A DNA stretch of 64,000 bases from Zygnema cylindricum (taxonomy: Eukaryota > Streptophyta > Zygnematophyceae > Zygnematales > Zygnemataceae). Below, one piece after another: positions 45,181 to 54,925 of this stretch; the first letter of the stretch is position 1; every line of letters begins with the position of its first letter. Under the pieces are notes generated by a model. It made no database searches and was not told where the DNA came from. It was given only the letters and a program-made list of their open reading frames with translations. The stretch covers positions 62,001 to 126,000 of the forward strand of contig JBBHKE010001986.1 of the NCBI GenBank assembly GCA_037447655.1, in the 5' to 3' direction. Position numbers and translations under genes: made by a program.

Positions 45181-46050
45181 TAAGTATCGTATGACGTAAC
45201 TTCTGGTTTGTCGGAACGTAAAGTCTGGTTGTCTACCTAGGTCTGTACCGCCACATACCATTGGCGGTTCGGACTAATACCTTCTGTTTAATTAGTTCCT
45301 TAATTGTCTCGTCTTCGTCGTATGCGGCCTTGATACTACTTAAAAATTGGTCATCCACTTGTACCGTACTGGTCACTGCGCTGAGTTTCGGAGCCTGCGC
45401 TTTGTTCGACGCTGCGGACTCCTTTTTCGCAGAGATTTCGAATCTATCCTACGATGCTTGCAAACGTTGCTCCGTCACATGCGCAGCTACTCCGGGTCTT
45501 CTCGACAGCGCATCCGTCGGGTTTGTCTTGCCCGGTTTATACTTAGTAGTTAACTCCGGTCCGAAGGTTTGAAGAAACGTCATCCATCAAAATTGTTTCT
45601 TGGACAACTTCGGTTGTGTCAAGAGATATTGTAGGGCATGGTGATCTGTGATGATCGTGATCCGCTTATCTTGAACCTATCATTTCCAGACTTCCAACGC
45701 ATTAATAATTGCGATTGTCTTTTTCTCATGTGTGGCCCAGTTAAGTTCCGCTGCCTTTAGTTTCCGACTATCGTAGGCAACGGGTTGAAGGCCTTTTCCT
45801 TGATCCTGTATAATGATATTTCCAATAGCCGTATCGCTGGTGTCGGTGATTATTGTCTAAGGTAATTCCGGGTCCGGGACAGGTAACCAACCGCTCCTTT
45901 ACGTGTCAAAGGCTGCCCCTTGCGCTGTTTTCCACTCGTAGGGCACGTCATTCTTAAGTATGTCCGTAAGTGGTGCATCAATTTTTGCGAAACCTTCGAC
46001 AAAGTGACGATAGTAGGAGCATAATCCAAGAAAGATCCTTAACTCCCTAA
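45181..46050 (-). pseudogene. Chromovirus RNase H
   Basis: Minus frames read RFLGLCSYYRHFVEGFAKID, then KLKAAELNWATHEKKTIAII, then ITIITDHHALQYLL and TDALSRRPG. The usual 'TDASdxAIG' reads TDTSDTAIG. Stops are present. Confidence 0.82.
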
Positions 46051-46740
46051 TGTTTGTCGGCTGCGGTCACTCCTTCATTGTCCTAGTTTTGTTCGGATCC
46101 ACTTCGATCCCATCCCGGCTCACTACATGGCCCAAAAACTCAATTTTCTCCTTGAAAAAGTCACATTTTCTCCTTTTTGCGTATAACTTGTTCTCCCAAA
46201 GATCTTGTAGGACCGTCCGTAGATGCTCTATATGATCCTCTAGCATTCGGCTATACACGAAGATGTCGTCTAGAAAGACAAACGCGTCCAAATATTGCCG
46301 AAAGATGGAATTTATCAAATGCAGAAAGGTAGCCGGTGCGTTAGTCAATCCAAACGGCATAACCCGAAATTGGAAATGACTGTACCTAGTTCTAAATTTC
46401 GTCTTTTCCACATCTTCCTCGGCAATTCTGATTTGGTCATAACCGCTTCGCAGGTCTATTTTTGAAAAGCATTTAGCACCTCGTAGTCGATCTTACAATT
46501 CATCTATCTTTGGTAGAGGGTACGCATTTTTCACAGTCAACTTGTTTAGCGCTCGGCAATCCACACACATACGAAAACCTCCATCCTTGTTATTTACGAA
46601 GAGAATGGGGGCTCCATACGGTGACTTGCTTGGTTTAATTGCTCCAGCTTCGACCAACTCTGCAAGTTGATTTTTGAGTTTGTCCAATTCAGTGTAACTC
46701 ATCTTGTACATTAGCCGGGGGTAGTGCTCCGAGAACAAGC
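46051..46740 (-). pseudogene. Chromovirus reverse transcriptase
   Basis: Motifs in order: [60 protein letters not shown] and the catalytic [10 protein letters not shown] (F-L-D-D for the usual Y-L-D-D). A frameshift near 46450 separates the two halves. Confidence 0.9.
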
Positions 46741-47129
46741 TCTATCTTGTGGTCTACTTCGAGCTTCGGAGGTAAGCCTTCTGGGAGCTTCAAGGGAAAG
46801 ACATCTGTATACTTCTCGAGAAGTTTTGTCACGACTTCTCGGGCCTCTACGGAAGTCTTTCCGGTGTCGTCCCCTTCTTTTGAGTCGAAGTCGGGATCTT
46901 TTTTCCTCCATTCCTCCGGGAATCCCCTCTTTCGCCTCCTCTATAGGTTGGACAACCCCCATACCAATTGTCTCCCCTTTCTTGAGTGCCCTCTTTAGCT
47001 GTAAGGTCGAAAGTAGGCGTCTCTCTTCCGCTCCCTTACCAGCCGCTCTCGCTTTCACCTCAAACTCTTTTTCCCCTTCTTCACTCTCATGTCGCCACTT
47101 CTCCAATCGATCGTCGGATTCTATTTTTG

Positions 47130-47410
47130 TAGCCACGGCTTCCCTAAAATTACCTCATGGTCTCCAAGAGGTAATACATGAAGGGTGTCATACCATTGGA
47201 ACTTCTCAATTTCGACGCGTAACCTCCAAGTACGATGAGTAATAGATAGGGAACTTCCGTCGGCCAATCGCACCGACTGACAATCCTTTAGCACCACGAG
47301 AGGGAGTTTTTACTTTTTCACCGTCTCCTCGTTGATGAAGTTCCTCGATGCGCCTGAGTCCACCATGAAGCTAGCTGGGCTCACTCCGATTCGACCTTGA
47401 AATATTAGAG
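47130..47410 (-). pseudogene. Chromovirus aspartic protease
   Basis: SFMVDSGASRNFINEETVKK carries an intact D-S-G active site. The later DTLHVLPLGDHEVILGKPWL contains the flap-to-ILG segment. One stop lies between. Confidence 0.85.
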
Positions 47411-47439
47411 AGTTTCCTCCTTCACTAGCTAACCTCATA

Positions 47440-48240
47440 ACGTTAAGTTAGCCCCTCTTAGGACCTCTCTTTTTTGGGCATTCTCGGGCCATATGGTTCG
47501 GGGAAATACACTGCAAGCATAAACCGTTTTGCCTCCTCCGTTGGAGCTCCTCGGGGGCTAAATCATTGGTCTTGGCCTTGGTGGTCTTCTTCTTCTTCTG
47601 AAGCACATTGACCACTTCCTTATCCTCATCAATTGCTCTGAGCTCCATGGGGGTTGGACCTTCGTCTCGTCGACCTCCTCCGCCGCTGCTCGACCCATAA
47701 TGGTAGGGTCTATAGAAGGTGAGGTCTACCGAATCGGTCCGTTCTGCAAACTGAATGATTGTCGAGAGACTAGGGGTCGTACTTTCCCAAGCAAGCCATT
47801 GCTCCACATCCCTCCGAATGGAGACCTTGAGCCCCTTCACGGAAAGATCCACGACTTCATCCTCCATCATCATAGGTATTTGAACTTTGAACCCCAAGGG
47901 CCGCTGCGTGTACTCCAACACTTAGGTTCTTTGCTTCAAAACCGCGATCTTATCCCTTGCAGCATAAATCGTGGTAACGGGTTGCCAAGAGTCACAGAGG
48001 AGTTGAATGAATGAAGCCCAAACAGTCGGTATCTGATTGTTTTCCACCATTGTCCTCCACCATGCTCTCGGTGCCCCTTTAAGAAGACCACCCGCATAGT
48101 GAATCTTCTCGCGGTTTGATAGGTTAGGAAAATTTTCGAAGTAATTCGCAATGAAAAACAGCCACGCGCCCAGATTCTTGTGCCTAGCTAGGTCAAACTC
48201 GTCAGGAAGTCTTTACTTCGGTCTCCTTAAGTCTCTCTCC
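47440..48240 (-). pseudogene. Chromovirus gag with zinc knuckle
   Basis: NLSNREKIHYAGGLLKGAPR then AWW is the retrotransposon gag pattern. ERTDSVDLTFYRP leads into the linker, and CLQCISPNHMARECP is an intact CCHC knuckle at about 47477-47521. Frame changes lie near 47930 and 48150. Confidence 0.85.
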
Positions 48241-48287
48241 ATGCCTCAATGAGGTCGTTAACTAAGAAGAGATTCCAAGGTTTCGAC

Positions 48288-48325
48288 TGTGTTGCTCAGT
48301 TGCGCATGTGTTGCTCAGTTGCGCA
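48288..48325. repeat. 19-bp perfect tandem duplication
   Basis: Two copies of TGTGTTGCTCAGTTGCGCA inside the chromovirus gag region. Confidence 0.9.
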
Positions 48326-48423
48326 TTCTGTAATCTAACGTTTTCTAACTCGCGGAGAACATGCGCTAACATTTTCGTGGTGGATAAGTCGTGTTCGTCC
48401 ATGCTGTCACGTCACAAAGGATA

Positions 48424-48435
48424 GCTCCAATACCA
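48424..48435 (-). other. Primer site of the chromovirus
   Basis: TGGTATTGGAGC matches ten of twelve bases of the initiator tRNA-Met 3'-end site, one base after the LTR. Confidence 0.75.
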
Positions 48436-48436
48436 G

Positions 48437-48884
48437 TGTAAAAGGAGCAAATTAATTCACAACACTCCACAATGCACAGCGAAAAACCCAAGGATCTCCT
48501 CGTAGCAACTGCGGAACCACACAGCAATCACAGATAAAAGTTGAGCTCAATTAATTTGGAGGAGATTACAGAGTTCAATACTCGCTACGAAGGTCTACTC
48601 AAAGAGTCGTCTTCTGACTAAGTCTACTTTACTATTTAAAATATCCATCTGCTAGTCAACCTAGTACTTTAGAGATGTACACGTGGACCTTCAAGGTCAA
48701 CCGAGATCTATCCAAACTATCCTTCTAGAACTATGCAGTTTAATCTAAATTTTGCGGTGTTGTTATGCTGTTGCGATGCGTTGCTATACTACGCTACTAA
48801 GTTGCTACGTTGCTCTGCTGCGCTACTCTGGCGTCGCAGCTGCGCTGCTCTGCCACCGTAACCATAGCAGCCTCGCCTCTAACA
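48437..48884 (-). repeat. 5' LTR of the chromovirus
   Basis: 448 bp. Rich in GCAGC/GCAAC words near its start (48755-48860). Confidence 0.8.
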
Positions 48885-49162
48885 ATATTATACACTTTTG
48901 TGTAACCCTGTTACAGGAAGCCATTTGGCTTCGCAACTTTTACTCCGAGATAGGGTTTGAACCCATAGAGGAAACTTTGATTCTCACAGATAATCAGAGT
49001 AGCATTGCTTTGATGAAAAATCGTGTTTACCATGCAAGAACAAAACATATAGATATTCAGACACATTTTGTGAGAGAACAAGTTGAAAAGAAAGTTTTAA
49101 AGTTTGAGTTTGTTAACTCAACTCAACAAGCAACAGATCACTTGACTAAGGCAGTTCCTTGA
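48885..49162 (+). pseudogene. Copia C-C RNase H, 3' end
   Basis: LLQEAIWLRNFYSEIGFEPI, then ILTDNQSSIALMKNRVYHAR and TKHIDIQTHFVREQVEKK, ending ATDHLTKAVP and a stop. These are the final RNase H motifs of a copia polyprotein. Its upstream part was displaced by the chromovirus. Confidence 0.88.
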
Positions 49163-49252
49163 GATAAAATAGTTGTTTGTAATCAGCTCACGGGATTTGG
49201 TCCTATTTAGTGAGGACAGTTGATGGTGAGCAAAAAATGACTCAGAAAGGGG

Positions 49253-49850
49253 GTGGTAAGAATTCTGCGTCCATTTTGTGCTATGGACCAAAAAGTCAAA
49301 ATTAGTCAACGTGATATGAGAAAGAATCAACCGGAGTCGTGCACGGTTGATTAGGCGTGAAGATACATTTACGTAGACGTCAGGTTTTGATGAAACGTAG
49401 TCGTCTACTTGTACTGTACGGCAAGCTAAGTCGTCGCAGATTTTGAGTGAATGTCACGTAGTAAATTGTGGTTGTTGATTTGATTACGTAGGTCACAAGT
49501 TAGGATTCTATTCCTTTACGTGGAACACAAGTAGCGTAGTACGCACGTCATTCACATATACAAAATGTACTTATGCTGGACATTGAATAATCATCAATCT
49601 ACTGAATGATTCTCTCCAATTTTTCCCTACTGCTAATTCTGCACTGAGTGCTTATTTTGTCGCATAATCTATCTTCTTTCTTGTTCAGTAATTAAGCCTT
49701 GCTTTCTCATATAGAGATTTGTTTTCCTTAGCTTCCTGTCTTGTAATTGGTCAGTAATTAAGCCTTGCTTTCTCATATAGAGATTTGTTTTCCTTAGCTT
49801 CCTGTCTTGTAATTGGTCGATCCTATGGCCACTTTTTCTGAATCTCAACA
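49253..49850 (+). repeat. LTR of copia C-C
   Basis: Follows the purine tract AGAAAGGGGG. Starts TGGTAAGAATTC and ends CTCAACA, directly before TGGTATCGAAGC (49851-49862), a ten-of-twelve match to the initiator tRNA-Met site. Contains a perfect 66-bp tandem duplication (49685-49816). The ATG of the gag frame (49825) would then lie inside the LTR, which is unusual, so the end is provisional. Confidence 0.65.
49685..49816. repeat. Perfect 66-bp tandem duplication
   Basis: Two identical units starting TCAGTAATTAAGCCTTGC. Confidence 0.95.
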
Positions 49851-50660
49851 TGGTATCGAAGCTTTAGGTAAAATTACAGACATCCAGAAATTTAATGGTA
49901 GTAATTATTTACTATGGAAAACTAAGATGACCCGAATTCTAAAATTTAAGAATTACTGGGGTATTGTAGCAGGCACTGAACTGAAACTACTGAACCTACT
50001 GAAGCTACTGAAGCTCTAGAGGCAGCAGGATATGCTAGAAGGGAAGAAGAGGCAGCGACATTAATTTTTCTAGCAGTGGAAGACAGTCAACTTTTACACA
50101 TAGTTGAGGTAGAAAAACCTAAGGCTATGTGGGATAAATTAAGGACTGTACATGAGCGGACTAATCCGTCAAATATTATGCAATTAAAAAACAAATTGTT
50201 GGACTTTAGTATGGAGAGTGGAGATACTATGGAAACCCATATTAATAGACTGAAAGAGCTTAAGTTACAGTTAGCTGCAGTCGGCACAACACTGAATCAT
50301 AATGATTTGATCCTCACACTGTTTAGGTCATTGTCATCACAATATGCTATAATGATCACGACTTTGAAAAGTCAACCTACTTTAGACTTTGATGCAGTAT
50401 GTCAGCATTTCATTCAGGAAGAAGTTGAAATTAAAAGAAAAGAGGAAAAAGAGTAAGATGCAGCTCTTTATGCCAAAGGCAAACAGTCAGTAAACGTAGT
50501 GAGTCAGTAACTGCTTGTGCTATATGTGGGAAAACCAATCATCAAACTGCTGACTGTAGATTTAAAAAGAAAGAACCTGAAAACTTCAGGAAAAAGATTG
50601 TTTGTTACAACTGTGGAAAACCAAGTCATAAGTCTTTAGTTTGTCGTAATAAAGACAAGA
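49825..50660 (+). pseudogene. Copia C-C gag with two zinc knuckles
   Basis: ITDIQKFNGSNYLLWKTKMT is the gag start pattern. After one frameshift (near 50010) comes LLHIVEVEKPKAMWDKLRTV and THINRLKELKLQLAAVGTTL. Two CCHC knuckles follow a further frame change: CAICGKTNHQTADC and CYNCGKPSHKSLVC. A newer, less damaged copy than its neighbours. Confidence 0.88.
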
Positions 50661-50686
50661 ACAGACATAACAAACCATCATTTGCC

Positions 50687-51160
50687 ATGACCATTCAGGA
50701 TGAGACAAATTTTTTTCTCACACACTCAAATGCTCAGAAAAGTAAATGGATTATAGATTCAGGAGCATCTCATTATATGTGTAATGACAAGTCCATCTTT
50801 TCTTCTCTCACAGCATTAAAGAATCCTCGACGAATTGTACTGGCAAATGATAAGATTTTAGAGACTAGTTTAATAGGCGAGGTTAAGTTACAGTTATACT
50901 ATGATAGTGGTAGTCATGAAAGGCATTTAAAAGATGTTTTAAACTTACCAAGTTTAAAGCATAACCTTTTCAGTGTTATGCATGCTGTGAAGAGTGGACT
51001 AAAAGTCGAATTTGAGAAAAAGAAAAGTGAACAGTGTGAAATCAAAAGTGAGGGGAAGCTAATCGCTCTTGGATATCCGGAAGGGAATCTTTTTGTTCTA
51101 CGCTTGGATGATGAAGATGCACAGATGAATTTCAGCAAAGAAGCACAAACTTTGGAGCTA
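50687..51160 (+). pseudogene. Copia C-C protease, cut by the gap
   Basis: KWIIDSGASHYMCNDKSIFS has an intact active site; VLNLPSLKHNLFSVMHAVKS is the usual end of the protease. The frame is open into the run of Ns at 51161. Confidence 0.85.
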
Positions 51161-51170
51161 NNNNNNNNNN
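51161..51170. other. Assembly gap (10 N)
   Basis: Ten Ns. Sequence on the right (CTCCACTTTTCCTGCC) does not continue the copia protein, so unknown sequence is missing or the join is wrong. Confidence 0.98.
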
Positions 51171-51659
51171 CTCCACTTTTCCTGCCAAAAGAAGGAGAAC
51201 ACGGTGGCGAAGAACTAAGGGACAAGAAGGTCTGCCCGTGGCCTCTATAACAATAGGATTCGAAGAGGAGGGGGGTACTACTGTTTCCATAGCTTTCTTC
51301 TTCTTTACCTTCATTGGTTTTGAGTGAATGTGGTTCTCTCGAAGATTTCAGTTTTCGAGTATAGAAGAGATTAGGCTCGTCTGTTCAACGGAAAAGTCAT
51401 GACACGAAATAGGTGCCTTGTAGTTTCTTTTGCTTTGGCGTGAACTTCCCGGAGTAGAATTGCAACTTACTTGTATTGAAACAGTGGGTTTTGAGGGAAC
51501 AAATCTTATAGACTTCCCGTGGATAAAGCACAGTACTGAAAAGGCAACTTGTCTGCTCGGATTAGAGAAGATATGAGCTTTTGACTTTAGAAGCTCTCTT
51601 GGTGTAAGTGAGTTTTGGTTACTTCCATTTCTTCTTCTTTCGATACCTTTGTCATCATG
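51171..51659 (+). repeat. Gypsy-like LTR segment (GGCGTGAACTTCCC block)
   Basis: A 110-bp block at 51417-51530, GGCGTGAACTTCCCGGAGTA with AACAGTGGGTTTTGAGGGAA, recurs at 56277-56391. Probably the end of an LTR of the gypsy-like element. Confidence 0.6.
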
Positions 51660-52684
51660 GGGGGAGGAGAAGCTTAGGATAACAATATCTCCGGTGCCCG
51701 TCTGGAAGAACAGGGAATCAAGAAGCGGTGGCACAAGAGGAAGAAAACCGTCCTTTTCACCTCAGCTGTAAACATAGAGCGGTTTCTCAAGGGGATGATG
51801 CCTGAGCCCGTTAGAGTTGCGATTCCTCCAAAACAGCCAAAACAACAACCTTCGCCCCAATCTCCTCCTAGCCTCACTCCTGAAAATTTTCCTTCCTCGG
51901 CGGAGGCCGCCCGGGCCTTTGCCAAGGAAAGAAAAGAGTCCAAAGCACATGCCAAAGAATGGAACCGAGTGTAACCTTGGGCCAAGTCAAAGAGGCAAAC
52001 TCAGCGTGAGCCCCATTTGGGTCCTCTTCAGGAGGTCCGACTTCATACCCGATCAAAGATACCCAGGCCGAGATTCAGATTGACCCTGCGATTTTGGCGG
52101 ATCCCAGCCGCCCGGGTCCCAAGGAACTCCTTGCTCTTCATGACCTCCATGAACTGAAGGTGAAGCATGAGTTAGTGCAGAAAGTAGCTTGAACTGATTG
52201 GGCCCGGCCGGTTAGACCAATGGGGGGAGTGGTGGAGATCTTGAGCATTCATGTGAAAGCACCTCGACTCCGTCGGTGCCGGACCGTTCTGGAGGGTTCC
52301 CTACTCTCGCCCTACTATATCTTCCTCTCGAGACACCGCAACCATCAGGTCGTCTCGAGGTCACACTACTTCTCAGTCTCGTAGAGGAGAAGGAGGTAGA
52401 GAGAGGGAAGGGCGAGATTCTAGAGGGAAAATGTTTGAACACAGGGACAGCAAGGGGAGATTTGCACCTCTTCCCCAGGAAGAAATTTCCCCCAAACCCG
52501 TTTCAGGCCCCACTGAGAAAACCTCTCCAATCGTCCCTCGAGGCAGCCCTGCTAGAGGGTTCTGGCGATCCGAACCTACCGATCCGGAGGCGCCGGGTAC
52601 GATCAAGAAGATGTATCCGAGGGGCGATGGAGGACTAGGCCTAATAGTCCCGAAATTCCGGGAATAGGGATAGCGGATCTGACA
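51660..52684 (+). pseudogene. Gag-like frame of the gypsy-like element, part 1
   Basis: Protein-like frames include TSAVNIERFLKGMMPEPVRV, then AIPPKQPKQQPSPQSPP, then AARAFAKERKESKAHAKEWN, and a basic, serine-rich part (TTSQSRRGEGGRE). The last frame, YDQEDVSEGRWRTRPNSPEI, continues after the solo LTR once that and one GTAAT are set aside. I do not recognise a domain; frames shift several times. Confidence 0.55.
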
Positions 52685-52689
52685 GTAAT

Positions 52690-53926
52690 TGTTGAAATTT
52701 ATGTATTTTCTAGGTCTGTATTGGAAAAATAAATAGAGTAAGTCAACAAAGGCAGCCTGCATCTTGCTCAAATCTCTCCGGTCCCCATACTTGTTGCAAT
52801 CACTAAAGACTAGAGAGAGAGAGCTAGTGCCATGGCTGTCTAAAGGGGATAGGCTCATTCGTAGTTTTTAGCAAAAGAGGATTGCCTGATCAAGATTTGA
52901 TCCTAGTACCTATCATCCTTAATAGACGTTAGCTTTAACCTATAGATTAGAGTCAACGATGGCATATGTGGGGTACAATAAGTATTTATAAGTGTAGAAG
53001 TAGAGAGTTTTAACAAACTAACAAATAACAAAAAACTGCTCTAGACCAGATTTGAACCATGGTCTGTGGTTATATTTGTAGAGGTAAGCTTTAATCAATA
53101 AGGCGTTATCGAAACGATACACGTGACGGGTTTCATAAATACATAAACATTAACAGAACTACTTATTAACAGCAGACTAACCAAAAAGAGCAATTCCTGC
53201 ATGTACGCGAATCTGAACCGTGTAAAATATGTTTTGATCGGACAGCCGGCATTATAGCCGCCACGCAAAGTGAGCTTTTGGCAACATACGGAGATAGCGT
53301 CACGCGGTGCCACGTGGCGCCACGTTATTTGATACCGGAGAAGATGGGAGGAGGAACCATGGCTTCCGATTTGATAGGTGTAACCTTGTAGACCTTGTCG
53401 TACAATGGTCGTACAATAAGTACATCGCCCATTGTACCTTTTGTACTATATAGTGTTCCTATTGGTCTAGGGTTTAGTAGTTAGTATTCGTGAGTAGGCA
53501 AACCAAGACTTAGTGATATTTAGGAACCTCTTTCTAAGAGAGCTTGTAACTATAAAGGTCATCTTTGACCAGCCATAACTTAATGCTCGGGTGAGCAAAT
53601 TCAGTGATTCTTTTTTCTGCACACTCAGGAGGGTCTAGGGTACACAAGAGTGTAGTCGGTTTGAGATTTTTGCGTGACAGGGTGGCACTTATTTAGTGGG
53701 AAATTCAAAGTGGGGAATAGTGTCCAAAACACATATTCAAGCTTTGCATTCTGTAGTGGAACTAAGCACACACAAGGTCTTATCTTCAAAGGGGTGAAGT
53801 TGTATTGGGGTTTTGATTATCAAGGGATCATTCATTTGGGTTTATGTCAACTTGGAGTCGGCACTATCTAGATTAGCTTCTTTTGGATCTACGAATTCTG
53901 TGGGCAATGGAGCCCATAGAATTTCA
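52690..53926 (+). mobile_element. Solo copia LTR
   Basis: 1,237 bp from TGTTGAAATTTATG to AATTTCA. Exact target duplication GTAAT at 52685-52689 and 53927-53931. No internal sequence, so it arose by LTR-LTR recombination. The interrupted gag-like frame reads straight across the empty site. Contains an antisense tRNA-like segment near 53040-53105. Confidence 0.92.
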
Positions 53927-54100
53927 GTAATAGTTGAAAGGGCTCAAGAATTAGTGGAAGTTTTGAAATCCCAAGGACAGGCTATGGAGAGGGGCGGATC
54001 CGTCACAATAGATTGGGAGGCCTTAGAAGTAGAGAGGCGGAAGTTGTGGGAACATGAATTACAACTCATAAGGGAAGTTGGCCGTAGGTCAAGTGGGATA
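53927..54100 (+). pseudogene. Gag-like frame of the gypsy-like element, part 2
   Basis: IVERAQELVEVLKSQGQAME then VTIDWEALEVERRKLWEHEL is helical and charged, likely coiled coil. It runs straight into integrase sequence at about 54090, so protease, RT, RNase H and the integrase core are missing. Confidence 0.6.
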
Positions 54101-54900
54101 TTCAGCGGGCGGATTCATCTTACACCGAGAACAGAACAACAGAGAGAGGCAATATGTAGTTGAAGAGGACTTGGGGGAGTGGGACAAAAGGGTGCCTTGG
54201 ATTGCCATGGGATATAGATTCAGCAAACAGGCTTCTCTCCACTCCTATAGTCCTTACTTCATTTTATTCGGACGACATCCCATTCTGCCCGGGCTGCTTT
54301 GGCCCAAGCGATGGTCTTCCCTGGAATGGATGACAAGGGAACCGTCGAAAAACTGATCGCCCACCTTGCCAAAATTTTCCACCAAAAGATACCTCTAGCC
54401 TTGGGAAATTTACAGGCGGCACAACACCAAGATCAATTGTGGTATTCCCAGCGCCGCAGCGGAGATTATGTGCCGCGACAGCGACGATTTATGCCGGAAG
54501 ACTTTGTGTATCGAATGCAACAGAAAAAAGATACGCTTGACATTTCTGCTAGGCGGGTGATTTTGAAAGTGGTGGAAGTTTCAAACAAGGGAGTTCTGAC
54601 TTTGGAGGGGAAAGATGGTCAGATAATTAAAGAGAATAAGATCAATGTGGCCCCGTGCCACCTTCGAGGATTGGAAGACGAACCCACTTTCAACTTGACT
54701 TACTTCGCCAATCCTCTTTCATGTTCATCATCTTGCAACCTGTCCTCCCCGCAGCACGACATCTTAGTATGCAATTAGTGTGGTCAGTGTTGGCATCCAG
54801 CTTGCCTCCCCTCTTCGTGGGAACCACGCTCTCCATCCCCTAGTCTATGGTTCTGCGGGAACTGTGAATTGGGCGGGTAATTTTTTTTTTCCTTTCTTAG
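54090..54900 (+). pseudogene. Integrase C-terminal part with PHD-type finger
   Basis: WDKRVPWIAMGYRFSKQASL then YSPYFILFGRHPILPG is the end of a gypsy-type integrase core. KVVEVSNKGVLTLEGKDGQI is the beta-barrel that follows. Then a Cys/His array: CSSSC, CN-stop-C, GQCWHPAC and WFCGNC, spaced as in a PHD finger (C-x2-C-x4-H-x2-C...C-x2-C). A TAG stop lies inside it and frames shift at about 54300. PHD fingers read histone tails, so this is a likely chromatin-targeting tail, analogous to the chromodomain of the neighbour. Confidence 0.72.
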
Positions 54901-54912
54901 TCACGGTTGATT

Positions 54913-54925
54913 AAGAGGGGGGGAA
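54913..54925 (+). other. Polypurine tract candidate
   Basis: AAGAGGGGGGGAAA lies after the integrase frame and before the repeated LTR segment. Confidence 0.6.

Larger units (their letters stand above)
43936..48884 (-). mobile_element. Ty3/gypsy chromovirus, 5' LTR to chromodomain
   Basis: Order in minus sense: 5' LTR (48437-48884, TGTTAGAGGC to TTACA), primer site TGGTATTGGAGC (48424-48435), gag with a zinc knuckle, protease, RT, RNase H, integrase and a C-terminal chromodomain. This is the chromovirus order. Stops and frameshifts occur in every domain. A matching 3' LTR was not found, so the left end is truncated or diverged. Confidence 0.88.
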
